This document shows, piece by piece, positions 27,055 through 35,146 of a DNA stretch of 64,000 bases. The stretch's first letter is position 1; every line of letters starts with the position of its first letter. A program made the translations under genes and the position numbers. The notes under the pieces are model-generated. The model did not search any database and was not told the origin of the DNA. It saw only the letters and a list, made by a program, of their open reading frames with translations. Origin of the DNA: Alphaproteobacteria bacterium (GTDB lineage: Bacteria > Pseudomonadota > Alphaproteobacteria > GCA-2731375); contig JAJFGG010000152.1 in assembly GCA_021776235.1 (NCBI GenBank), forward strand, positions 87,284 through 151,283. Direction: 5' to 3'.

Positions 27055-27159
27055 GGCTCGCGCCGGCCAATCGTTTCGGGCATAAAGCTCGCCGTCAGGT
27101 TGGCCCCGTGCGGGGCTGTCCCCACGACTGCTGCAATCGAAACCAGATGCTGACGGCCC

Positions 27160-28380
27160 ATGCCCTTTGATTTTCACCGTATCAAACGATTGCCTCCGTA
27201 TGTATTTGCCGAAGTAAACGCCATGAAGGCTGCCGCCCGGGCCCGGGGCGAGGATATTATCGACTTCGGCATGGGCAATCCCGATACCCCGCCGGCACAG
27301 CATATAATCGACAAGCTGGTGGAGGCGGCGCGGGACCCAAAGACCCATCGCTATTCCACTTCCCGCGGCATTCCGGGCCTGCGCCTGGCCAACGCGAACT
27401 ATTACAAACGCCGCTTTGGCGTTGATATCGATCCCGAGACCGAGACCATTGTGACCCTGGGTTCGAAAGAAGGCCTGGCGAACCTGGCCCAGGCCATTAC
27501 CACGCCGGGCGATGTTATCCTGGCGCCAAATCCGAGCTATCCGATCCACCCCTACGGGTTCATTATCGCCGGCGCCGTGATCCGGCATATTCCCGTCGGG
27601 CCGGCGCAGGATTTCTTCGCAAATCTCGATAATGCGGTGCGTCATTGTGTACCGCCGCCCACGGCCATCGTCCTGAACTATCCGGCCAATCCCACGGCAG
27701 AGGTGGTCGACCTGGCGTTTTACGAGCGCGTCATACGCTTCGCGCGGGAGAAGAATTTATTTCTGTTGTCCGATCTGGCCTATGCCGAGATCTATTTCGA
27801 TGGCAGGCCACCGCCCTCCATTCTGCAAGTGCCCGGCGCCAGGGACGTGGCCGTGGAATTCACTTCGTTGTCCAAGACCTATTCCATGCCCGGATGGCGC
27901 ATGGGTTTTGCCAGCGGCAACCGCCGGCTGATCGCCGCCCTGACCCGGATCAAATCCTACTTGGATTATGGGGCATTTACGCCGATCCAGGTGGCCGCCT
28001 GTGCCGCCCTGAACGGCCCGCAGGATATTATCGAGGATATCCGCGACCTTTATCGCCGCCGCCGGGACGTTCTCATTCAGGGCTTGGGAGCCGCCAATTG
28101 GGAGGTGCCTTCGCCGCAGGCGACCATGTTCGCCTGGGCGCCGCTGCCGGAGGGTTTCACGCATTTGGGCTCGCTGGAATTCTCCAAGCTTTTGTTGGAC
28201 AAGGCCAAAGTGGCGGTTTCGCCCGGAATTGGCTTTGGCGAATATGGCGACGGATTTGTGCGCATCGCGTTGGTCGAGAACGAGCATCGTTCGCGGCAGG
28301 CTATTCGCAATATCAAACGCTTCTTACAGGACTACAAAGACATGGACATCGCGGATATGCGTACTTCGGTGGCGCAATGA
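27160..28380 (+). CDS. Class I/II aminotransferase (AlaC/LL-diaminopimelate aminotransferase-like)
   Basis: A 406-residue PLP-dependent fold-type I aminotransferase. Visible are N173-YPANPT, the cofactor aspartate D205 and Y208 in LSDLAYAEIYFDG, the Schiff-base lysine K239 in SLSKTYSMPGWRMGF, and a C-terminal arginine in GDGFVRIALV. Sequence and position upstream of hom resemble the AlaC-type glutamate-pyruvate aminotransferases common in alphaproteobacteria. It overlaps hom by 4 bases (ATGA), implying co-translation and a role in amino-acid synthesis. I cannot separate alanine from diaminopimelate specificity by sequence alone. Confidence 0.9.
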   Translation: MPFDFHRIKRLPPYVFAEVNAMKAAARARGEDIIDFGMGNPDTPPAQHIIDKLVEAARDPKTHRYSTSRGIPGLRLANANYYKRRFGVDIDPETETIVTLGSKEGLANLAQAITTPGDVILAPNPSYPIHPYGFIIAGAVIRHIPVGPAQDFFANLDNAVRHCVPPPTAIVLNYPANPTAEVVDLAFYERVIRFAREKNLFLLSDLAYAEIYFDGRPPPSILQVPGARDVAVEFTSLSKTYSMPGWRMGFASGNRRLIAALTRIKSYLDYGAFTPIQVAACAALNGPQDIIEDIRDLYRRRRDVLIQGLGAANWEVPSPQATMFAWAPLPEGFTHLGSLEFSKLLLDKAKVAVSPGIGFGEYGDGFVRIALVENEHRSRQAIRNIKRFLQDYKDMDIADMRTSVAQ

Positions 28381-29681
28381 ATGCAGCAATCGGCGCGCCC
28401 TTGCGCTTGGGTATAGCAGGGCTGGGTACGGTGGGCGGCGGTGTCGTCCGGCTGCTGCAACAGCATGGCGATTTACTGGCGGCCCGGTGCGGCCGCCCGC
28501 TCCAGGTTACCGCCGTATCCGCCCGGGACCGGAACCGGGACCGTGGTCTCGATCTGAGCCCCTTCACCTGGTACGACGATCCCGTGGCATTGGCGGCTGG
28601 GGATGACATCGATGTGCTGGTCGAATTGATCGGCGGCGACGAAGGGCCGGCCAGGTTGGCGGTGGAAGCCGCCATCGCCGCCCGTAAGGATGTCGTGACC
28701 GCCAACAAGGCGTTGATCGCCCGCCATGGCACGGCCCTGGCCGGCGCGGCGGAAAGCCAGGGCGTGGCCCTGAACTTCGAGGCGGCGGTGGCGGGCGGCA
28801 TTCCCATCGTCAAAGCCATGCGCGAAGGCCTGGCCGGGAACCGCTTTTCCCGCGTCTACGGCATCCTGAACGGCACCTGCAACTATATTCTGTCCGCCAT
28901 GCGGGATAGCGGACGGGACTTCGCGGACGTGTTGGACGAAGCCCAGGCTCTGGGCTATGCCGAAGCCGATCCGGCCTTTGATGTCGATGGCGTGGACGCG
29001 GCCCACAAGCTGGCAATCCTGACCAGCCTGGCGTTTGGCTGTCCCGTCAATCTGGCCGCGGTGCATATCGAAGGCATCCGTCATGTTTCCGCCATCGATA
29101 TCGAATTCGCGACTGAATTGGGCTATCGCATCAAGCTGCTGGCCATCGCGCGCTTGACCGAACATGGGGTTGAACAACGGGTGCACCCCTGCATGGTGGC
29201 AGAGGGCACTTCTATCGCCCACGTCGACGGCGTCTTCAACGCGGTGGTAGCGGAGGGCGACTTTGTCGACCGGGTGGTCTTTGAAGGCCGCGGCGCGGGC
29301 GAGGGGCCGACGGCCTCGGCGGTGGTTGGTGATCTGCTCGATATCGGCCGCAATATCCGGCTGCCTGCCTTTTCCATTCCGGCCAATGCCTTGTCGCCGT
29401 TGCCGGCCGCCCCCATGGAACAGCACGTGGGGCCCTACTACGTACGCCTGTCGGTGCTGGACCGGCCGGGTGTGATCGCCGATATCGCGGCCATACTGCG
29501 GGATCAGCAAATTTCCATCGGCAGCATGCTGCAGCGGGGGCGCGACCCGGGAGAGGCGGTGCCGGTGGTGCTGATCACCCATGAAAATCAGGAAGCAGCC
29601 ATGCTCCGGGCCATGGCCTTGATTGGTGCTCTGGACTCGGTGGTGGAAGAACCCAAATTCATCCGTATCGAGTCGCTATAG
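28377..29681 (+). CDS. hom: Homoserine dehydrogenase
   Basis: A 434-residue enzyme that reduces aspartate semialdehyde to homoserine in threonine/methionine synthesis. Domains are an N-terminal NAD(P) Rossmann fold (GLGTVGGGV, 15-23), the catalytic domain (TANKALIARHG, EAAVAGGIPI, GILNGTCNYILSAM, ALGYAEADPAFDVDG) and a C-terminal ACT domain (YYVRLSVLDRPGVIADIAAILRDQ) for feedback control, probably by threonine. The start is the ATG at 28377 in the ATGA overlap with the aminotransferase. Length and order of motifs are standard. Confidence 0.96.
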   Translation: MNAAIGAPLRLGIAGLGTVGGGVVRLLQQHGDLLAARCGRPLQVTAVSARDRNRDRGLDLSPFTWYDDPVALAAGDDIDVLVELIGGDEGPARLAVEAAIAARKDVVTANKALIARHGTALAGAAESQGVALNFEAAVAGGIPIVKAMREGLAGNRFSRVYGILNGTCNYILSAMRDSGRDFADVLDEAQALGYAEADPAFDVDGVDAAHKLAILTSLAFGCPVNLAAVHIEGIRHVSAIDIEFATELGYRIKLLAIARLTEHGVEQRVHPCMVAEGTSIAHVDGVFNAVVAEGDFVDRVVFEGRGAGEGPTASAVVGDLLDIGRNIRLPAFSIPANALSPLPAAPMEQHVGPYYVRLSVLDRPGVIADIAAILRDQQISIGSMLQRGRDPGEAVPVVLITHENQEAAMLRAMALIGALDSVVEEPKFIRIESL

Positions 29682-29734
29682 TTTCGCGGCGGATTCGCTA
29701 CAATAGCTTGTACACAGAATCATAGGGGCGCGTC

Positions 29735-30697
29735 ATGTCCGAAAAGACCACATTAGACCGAAATCTCACCATCGAGGCCGTGCGGGTGACCGAGGCCGCC
29801 GCCATCGCCGCCGCCGAGGTCATGGGCCGGGGCGATGAAAAGGCCGCCGACCAGGCTGCCGTGGACGCCATGCGCACCGCCCTCAACCGCCTGCACATGG
29901 CCGGTACGGTGGTAATCGGCGAGGGCGAACGCGACGAGGCGCCGATGCTGTTCATCGGCGAGGAAGTGGGCACCGGCGATGGGCCAAAGATCGACATCGC
30001 GCTTGATCCCCTGGAAGGCACCACCATCACCGCGAAAGGCATGCCCAACGGTCTGGCCGTTCTGGCCCTGGCCGAAAGCGGCAAGCTGTTGAACGCCCCG
30101 GATGTGTATATGGACAAGATCGCGGCCGGCCCGCTGGTGCCGGCTGATGCCATCGATCTGGACAATCCGGCCGGCGAAAATATCGCCAATGTCGCCAAGG
30201 CCCTGGGCAAGAACGCCAAGGACGTGGTGGCCTGTATCCTGGACCGGCCCCGGCATGGGGAAATGATCGCTGCCGTCCGTGCCGCGGGCGCCCGCATTGT
30301 CCTGATCGGCGATGGCGATGTGGCGGGTGTCATGGCGACGGCGATGCCCGAGACCGGCGTCGATATTTATATGGGCACGGGCGGCGCCCCCGAAGGGGTG
30401 CTGGCCGCCGCCGCCCTGCGTTGCATCGGCGGCAACATCCAGGGCCGTCTGCTGTTCCGCAACGATGACGAACGGGGCCGTGCCGCCAAAGTGGGGGTCG
30501 AGGATCTGAACCGCAAATACGAAATCACCGATCTGGCGGCTGGCGACGTGATCTTCGCCGCGACCGGCGTGACGGACGGCAACATGTTGCAGGGGGTGCG
30601 CCGCACGGCCACCAGCCTGTCCACGGAATCGGTCGCCATGCGGGCCCGCACCGGCACCGTGCGCTGGATTCGCATGCAACACCCCATCGGCAAGTAG
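29735..30697 (+). CDS. glpX: Class II fructose-1,6-bisphosphatase
   Basis: A 320-residue GlpX-type phosphatase of gluconeogenesis and the Calvin cycle. Metal- and substrate-binding signatures are visible as IGEGERDEAPML (61-72), DIALDPLEGTT (87-97), and GTGGAPEGVLAAAALRCIGG near residue 215. The gene is 53 bases after hom and 4 bases before recJ on the same strand, the same hom-glpX-recJ order found in many alphaproteobacteria. No class I fbp is in the window. The ATG at 29735 begins a canonical N-terminus (EKTTLDRNLTIEAVRVTEAAA). Confidence 0.95.
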   Translation: MSEKTTLDRNLTIEAVRVTEAAAIAAAEVMGRGDEKAADQAAVDAMRTALNRLHMAGTVVIGEGERDEAPMLFIGEEVGTGDGPKIDIALDPLEGTTITAKGMPNGLAVLALAESGKLLNAPDVYMDKIAAGPLVPADAIDLDNPAGENIANVAKALGKNAKDVVACILDRPRHGEMIAAVRAAGARIVLIGDGDVAGVMATAMPETGVDIYMGTGGAPEGVLAAAALRCIGGNIQGRLLFRNDDERGRAAKVGVEDLNRKYEITDLAAGDVIFAATGVTDGNMLQGVRRTATSLSTESVAMRARTGTVRWIRMQHPIGK

Positions 30698-30701
30698 CGC
30701 C

Positions 30702-32510
30702 ATGAGCTTATCCGCGGTTTCGCCTTCGCCCTCCGAAGGCGGGGCTGTTCTGGATGTGCTGCAATCGGTCTCCGGCCGCCTGTGGCGGCAACGCGCCGCC
30801 GAGGACCGCATTGCCATGGCCCTGTCGCAACGCCTTGGCGTGCCAGATATTGTCGGCCGGGTCCTGGCCGGCCGCGGCGTGAGCCTCGAAGACGGCGACG
30901 GATTCTTGAACCCGACCTTGAAATCGGCCCTGCCGGACCCCTCCCGGCTGCGCGACATGGACAAGGCCGCCGAGCGTCTGGCGACCGCCATTCAGGACGG
31001 CGAGCGGGTGGCCGTGTTCGGCGACTATGATGTGGACGGGGCTACCTCGGCGGCCCTTCTGCAACGTTATTTCCGGGCTGTCGGCGTTGAACTGACGGTC
31101 TATATTCCGGATCGGCAAAAGGAAGGTTATGGTCCCAACGGTCCGGCTCTGCTGGCCTTGCAGGAACAGGGCGCGGCGGTAGTGGTGACCGTGGACTGCG
31201 GCATCGCGGCCTACGAGCCCTTGCAGACGGCGGCCGATGCGGGACTGGATGTCATTGTTGTGGATCATCACCAGGCGGAGCCGCGCCTGCCGGCCGCCTG
31301 CGCCGTGGTCAATCCAAACCGCCTGGACGATGACAGCGGCCTTGGCCGCCTGGCGGCGGTGGGCGTCAGCTATTTGCTGGTGGTGGCCCTGAACCGCGCC
31401 CTGCGCGCCCGCGGCTGGTTCCGCGGCCGGGTCGAGCCGAACCTGCTGCAATGGCTGGATCTGGTGGCGCTGGGCACGGTCTGTGACGTGGTGCCTTTGA
31501 CCGGCCTCAATCGGGTGCTGGTGGCCCAGGGTTTGAAAGTGGCGGCGCAACGGGACAATCCCGGCCTTGCCGCCCTGGCCGACCTGGCCGGCATGGATCA
31601 AAGGCCGGGCGCCTATCACCTGGGCTTTGTCTTTGGCCCGCGCCTGAATGCCGGCGGCAGGGTGGGAAACCCTCATCTGGGCGCCCGCCTGCTGGCAACC
31701 GATGACGGGGACGAGGCCCGCGCCATCGCGGCCCGGCTGAACGAATACAACCTGGAACGGCGCGAGATCGAGGCGACCATTCAGGCCCAGGCCACGGAGC
31801 AGGTGGAAGGCGGCGGCGGGGACAAACAGGCTTTGTTGTTTCTGGCCGACCGCCGCTGGCACCAGGGGGTGATCGGTATCGTCGCCTCCCGCCTGAAAGA
31901 CCGCTATCGCCGGCCCGCCATCGTCGTTGCCATGGAGGACGAGGTGGGCAAGGGCTCGGGACGCTCCGTCCCCGGCGTCGATCTGGGGGCCGCCGTTACC
32001 GCCGCCAAACAGGCGGGCCTGTTGCTGGCCGGCGGTGGGCATGCCATGGCGGCGGGGCTGACCGTGGCCGCGGACAAGCTGGCGGAACTGGAAGCGTTCC
32101 TGACGGCCCGCATTGCCCAGGCCATGGCCGGACAGCCGCAGGGCCGCGAATTAGACCTGGATGGCGCCCTGACCGTATCGGGCGCCAGCCGCGATCTGTT
32201 CGATACCCTGGAAAGCGCCGGTCCCTATGGTGCCGGCTATCCCGAACCGCGCTTCGCCATCGCCAATGCCGAACTGGTCAAGGCCGACCTGGTGGGGCAG
32301 AACCATGTCCGCGTGGTGCTCGCAGGCGCCCGCGGCGGCCGCCTGAAAGGCATCGCCTTTGGCGCCGCCGATAACCCCCTGGGCCAGGCCATGCTGTCGG
32401 CCCGCGGCCGCAGCCTGCATCTGGCCGGCCATCTGCGCGCCGACGACTGGCAGGGCCGGCGCGGCGTGCAGCTTTTCATCGAAGACGCGGCCTTTCCCGA
32501 GAATTCATAA
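30702..32510 (+). CDS. recJ: Single-stranded-DNA-specific exonuclease RecJ
   Basis: A 602-residue 5'-3' ssDNA exonuclease used in recombination and mismatch repair. DHH-family motifs are DYDVDG (108-113), VTVDCGI (163-169) and VVDHH (186-190); the DHHA1 part contains the characteristic GGGHAMAAGLT. The C-terminal OB-fold ends near FIEDAAFPENS. It starts 4 bases after glpX and ends 109 bases before tRNA-Glu. The length is typical. Confidence 0.96.
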   Translation: MSLSAVSPSPSEGGAVLDVLQSVSGRLWRQRAAEDRIAMALSQRLGVPDIVGRVLAGRGVSLEDGDGFLNPTLKSALPDPSRLRDMDKAAERLATAIQDGERVAVFGDYDVDGATSAALLQRYFRAVGVELTVYIPDRQKEGYGPNGPALLALQEQGAAVVVTVDCGIAAYEPLQTAADAGLDVIVVDHHQAEPRLPAACAVVNPNRLDDDSGLGRLAAVGVSYLLVVALNRALRARGWFRGRVEPNLLQWLDLVALGTVCDVVPLTGLNRVLVAQGLKVAAQRDNPGLAALADLAGMDQRPGAYHLGFVFGPRLNAGGRVGNPHLGARLLATDDGDEARAIAARLNEYNLERREIEATIQAQATEQVEGGGGDKQALLFLADRRWHQGVIGIVASRLKDRYRRPAIVVAMEDEVGKGSGRSVPGVDLGAAVTAAKQAGLLLAGGGHAMAAGLTVAADKLAELEAFLTARIAQAMAGQPQGRELDLDGALTVSGASRDLFDTLESAGPYGAGYPEPRFAIANAELVKADLVGQNHVRVVLAGARGGRLKGIAFGAADNPLGQAMLSARGRSLHLAGHLRADDWQGRRGVQLFIEDAAFPENS

Positions 32511-32579
32511 CCGCTGCGCTCGAGTTACGGGGCAAGGAACGCGCCGGCGCGGCGCAGGGAACAAAATCTTAGATCACGC

Positions 32580-32608
32580 TTGCATTTCGCGGCTGATTTG
32601 GCTACTTC
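32580..32608 (+). promoter_or_regulatory. Possible promoter for tRNA-Glu
   Basis: TTGCAT (32580-32585) and a weak -10-like TACTTC (32603-32608) are separated by 17 bases and end 11 bases before the mature tRNA. The spacing fits a sigma-70 promoter, but the -10 match is poor. Confidence 0.28.
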
Positions 32609-32619
32609 CTCCCCACCGC

Positions 32620-32695
32620 GACCCCGTAGTCTAAAGGTTAGGATGCCGGCCTTTCAAGCCGGAGATGCTCGGTTCAAGTCCGGCCGGGGTCGCCA
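32620..32695 (+). tRNA. tRNA-Glu (anticodon TTC)
   Basis: This 76-base cloverleaf includes an encoded CCA. The acceptor is GACCCCG (32620-32626) pairing with CGGGGTC. The anticodon stem CCGGC/GCCGG encloses the loop CTTTCAA with anticodon TTC at 32653-32655. The T-arm carries TTCAAGT. The T-stem (CTCGG with CCGGC) has one C-C mismatch at its outer pair. The 3' end (32678-32695) recurs in near-identical form at 35115-35132, consistent with use as an integration site. Confidence 0.93.
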
Positions 32696-32729
32696 ATATT
32701 TTCAATGAGTTAGCTGTCATCTGCCGTGG

Positions 32730-32746
32730 GCCCCAAGGGGGCTTTC
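32730..32746 (+). terminator. Possible weak terminator after tRNA-Glu
   Basis: GCCCC (32730-32734), AAG, GGGGC (32738-32742) forms a short GC hairpin followed by TTTC, 34 bases after the tRNA. The stem is short and the T-run is only three bases, so the assignment is tentative. Confidence 0.33.
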
Positions 32747-32995
32747 AACCCTTGTTTCAAACCCTTTCGTCCTGACCTGCTGCGGTGATGCCCGTGCGGA
32801 GCGCCTAGAGTCCTTGGTTTTGCCGGCATAAAACTTGGCCATGGGGCCGCCTTCGATCTTCCTGGTCAGGCGCTTGGAGCCGCCGCCATGGGTGCCATCG
32901 CGTCAGGAAGAGTTCTGGAGGGTTTGGCCTCGGCGACGGGTTGCGCAGCGCCGGCCTGACGATGTCAGGCCGCATCTGGCTGGTTTTCCGGCAGG

Positions 32996-33169
32996 GCGTT
33001 CCAAAATTCCCGCAACCTGCAGGCCTCGACCCTGCGTATGAAGGCCAACCGCGGGGATGCGATTGGAGCGGCCAACGAGTTCCCGAAATGGCGCCGGGCG
33101 GGCGGCCGTATTCTGCGTGGCCTAGTGCGGCGGCGGGCGGCGGAGCGGGCGTTGTGGTTGGCGGGATAG
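32996..33169 (+). pseudogene. C-terminal remnant of a phage GH24 lysozyme (endolysin)
   Basis: A 57-codon frame ends at TAG 33167-33169 and reads AFQNSRNLQASTLRMK..., then FPKWRRAGGRILRGLVRRR and AAERALWLAG. This closely matches the C-terminus of RrrD/T4-type phage lysozymes, where LxRKLNxGDYxGAAxEFPRW is followed by GGxxLPGLVRRRxAERxLF. The catalytic N-terminal part is missing: upstream is tRNA-Glu and about 300 bases without an in-frame match. It is therefore a fragment, and it marks the segment as phage-derived. Confidence 0.75.
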
Positions 33170-33234
33170 CTGCAGAATGGCAACCGTAGAGCAACTACGC
33201 CGTGACACCGTAACCCGTTGAGGTTATCCATGGG

Positions 33235-34434
33235 TTATTTGCCCTTCAAATCAGTACAGAGATCAACAACTTTGACGGAAGGTAGAATTTCGTTTGTGAG
33301 TCGAACGTCGTCAGCCGCCCATTTATGGAAGAACGCAAGCTTGCAGGTGTCCGGCGACAAGACGGGGTGTCGGAAGTACCCGGGAATAACTCTCGCAACC
33401 TTACCTTTTTGGAAGCGATACAGTCCGGCGGCGCCATAGTCCCGGTCGTCTTTCACATCGTCGCCAGGCTTTGCAATGAAAAAGATGCCTGCCGCCGATG
33501 AGAAGATTCTGTTGAAATAGCGATTATGCCCGCTCCATGGTCCGGCGGGAATGCAGTCCGCACGCACCTTTGCCGTAGCCTCGTCGATCAACCAGAATTT
33601 CAAGCATTGGTCGGCAGGCCATTCGTAGCCGAGGTCGGCGGGACAGGACCAAATAAGGAAGCGTTGGTTGGCCGGGTCATGTGCGATGCACGAGCTTTCG
33701 CTATTGTACCGCGTGATCGGCAACGGAGTGCGTTGCCATAGTTTCGTGTCGACTAGATGAAATCGCCATGTTTTTGCGGTGTCAGGATCTATCGCGCTGA
33801 CACCAATAAATTCATGCAAGTCAAGGTAATGGCTACCGTCCGCGTCCTGCACCCAGACCCGCCCATACATGCGCGGGTCTGGCACTCGAATACAGCGGTT
33901 TCGCCCAGATCTGTAATAAATGTGGCGTCTGGGAAGTTGAGAATGCTCGATCCCGGACGCTAGTGGCTGGGGGCGATTTTCAAGCTTTTCTTGACCGGGT
34001 GGACCAGCATACCAGTTTTGAAAAGTAAGTCCCTGCGCCGGATCCTCGTTAACCCATTGGCCGCCGTAAAAGATGCGGCCCGCTTCCGCGCAGTAATACG
34101 GATACCAAGACTTCGCTTCCCACCGTTTTACGGGATACTCCTTGGCTGGTTTGCCGGGTCGCCAAATGTACAGCTGCGATTCCAATCTTTTGTACTGAGC
34201 CCGTTTTTCGGGTTTCCTTTCGCCATTGCCGGCGAAGATCACCCTATCGTTATCCAGCCAATAGATTGCAGTACCGGTTAGCTTGGCAACGTAAATCCCG
34301 GACTCATACAGTTTCAACGGGACATTTGATTTCATCTCCGCAACATGTTCTTCGTGGCTGTCGCAACCCGCGATGGTCAGCGCAGCAATACATGCGGCAA
34401 GGGCTCTCAATCCAGACTTCACAGGCGGCTTCAT
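33235..34434 (-). CDS. Hypothetical lipoprotein
   Basis: A 399-residue protein with an N-terminal lipoprotein signal (LRALAACIAALTIAGC, lipobox Cys near residue 23). The mature part is rich in Trp, Tyr and Arg, with repeating strand-like segments (TAIYWLDNDRVIFAG, YLDLHEFIGVSAIDPDT, AGIFFIAKPGDD), suggestive of a beta-propeller; I do not recognise a family. I chose the ATG at 34434 because the signal peptide starts there; a longer frame to 34524 is possible. It lies inside the tRNA-bounded element and its G+C is visibly lower than its neighbours, so it is probably acquired cargo. Confidence 0.65.
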   Translation of the reverse strand: MKPPVKSGLRALAACIAALTIAGCDSHEEHVAEMKSNVPLKLYESGIYVAKLTGTAIYWLDNDRVIFAGNGERKPEKRAQYKRLESQLYIWRPGKPAKEYPVKRWEAKSWYPYYCAEAGRIFYGGQWVNEDPAQGLTFQNWYAGPPGQEKLENRPQPLASGIEHSQLPRRHIYYRSGRNRCIRVPDPRMYGRVWVQDADGSHYLDLHEFIGVSAIDPDTAKTWRFHLVDTKLWQRTPLPITRYNSESSCIAHDPANQRFLIWSCPADLGYEWPADQCLKFWLIDEATAKVRADCIPAGPWSGHNRYFNRIFSSAAGIFFIAKPGDDVKDDRDYGAAGLYRFQKGKVARVIPGYFRHPVLSPDTCKLAFFHKWAADDVRLTNEILPSVKVVDLCTDLKGK

Positions 34435-34570
34435 CGATTCGCGCGGGTCGTGGCGCTCACTCTTGCGCCGGCCCAGTGCCATCGCTGGAGATATGCCCAC
34501 CAGCGACCACCTCATTGCGCCCACACCCCAACCTCAAACCCTGTCCCTTCGGCCTTCGGCCGCACGGTCA

Positions 34571-34753
34571 TCAATGCACCACCCCCTCAACCACCACGCT
34601 CCGCAACTCCTCAACCGCCGCAAGTACCCGCCGCCAAACTACCCGTCCATCTAGATCACCCTTGTCCAGCATTTCATCCACCCGGATGCCGGCGTGAAGG
34701 GCTGCGTCTTCGCCATGCTGATCGATTAACAGCCTGGCGGCAAGCGTCCCCAC
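34571..34753 (-). CDS. Small conserved hypothetical protein, possibly N-terminally truncated
   Basis: A 60-residue frame reads LAARLLIDQHGEDAALHAG, IRVDEMLDKGDLDGRVVW and RRVLAAVEEL. This strongly resembles a small alphaproteobacterial family of unknown function (helical, about 60-70 residues, with the LIDQHGEDAxxHAxxRxDExLExGDxxG pattern). The only start in frame is a GTG at 34753 and the usual N-terminal residues are absent, so the gene may be damaged. It sits in the integrated element, where such genes may be moron-like cargo. Confidence 0.5.
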   Translation of the reverse strand: MGTLAARLLIDQHGEDAALHAGIRVDEMLDKGDLDGRVVWRRVLAAVEELRSVVVEGVVH

Positions 34754-35114
34754 TTGGTAGCGAGAACTTGATGGGCAGGATCGGCAAGGTCCTGCGGACT
34801 ATCCTCCGCCAGCCCAGCGGCAACATCGATAAAGTTCAAGACCACGCCGAATATGCCGCCCTGTAAGACGCGTACGAGATCCAAGAGGCCGCGCTATAGG
34901 TCAAAGGCTTCACGGTGCCGCCCAAGTCCATTGCAGATTGGCTGGCCTTCATGCGGCTTCATGGCGCCAACACGAACACGTCCTAAATGTCGTTGGCGCT
35001 CAGCCTGCAGGCCACATGACCGATATTCGCCTCGGTCCGGACGCGCATGATTTCCACCGCAGCGAAGGCTTGCGGAAGCTTTTTCCGGCGTATCTCGACG
35101 GGCACGCCGTCACC

Positions 35115-35132
35115 GTCCCGCCGGGGTCGCCA
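35115..35132 (+). repeat. Degenerate copy of the tRNA-Glu 3' end (candidate attR)
   Basis: The 18 bases match tRNA-Glu 32678-32695 at 17 positions, including an unbroken 13-base GCCGGGGTCGCCA run. The match stops exactly after CCA. It lies 15 bases from the end of the Rid-domain gene. Confidence 0.55.
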
Positions 35133-35146
35133 TGGTTTCGAACGGT

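Larger units (their letters stand above)
32678..35132. mobile_element. Small decayed integrated element anchored at tRNA-Glu
   Basis: The last 18 bases of tRNA-Glu (32678-32695, ending GCCGGGGTCGCCA) are repeated with 17 matches at 35115-35132 in the same orientation, as expected for attL and attR of an element inserted at a tRNA 3' end. The 2.4 kb between them holds a phage-lysozyme remnant, a lipoprotein gene with visibly lower G+C, a truncated small gene and apparently decayed sequence. No integrase survives that I can recognise. Outside the repeats, ordinary chromosomal genes resume (recJ on one side, the Rid protein on the other). Confidence 0.6.

Noticed and set aside
27103..27116. GCCCC-GTGC-GGGGC hairpin after the OmpA-like gene
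   Set aside because: Only a 5-bp stem without a T-run; it could equally be chance in GC-rich DNA.
32805..33194. Minus-strand frame of 129 codons after tRNA-Glu
   Set aside because: It overlaps the lysozyme remnant on the opposite strand and reads as low-complexity Pro/Arg/Ala sequence typical of shadow frames. A separate minus-strand stretch reading GGPMAKFYAGKTKDSRR was noted but not identified.
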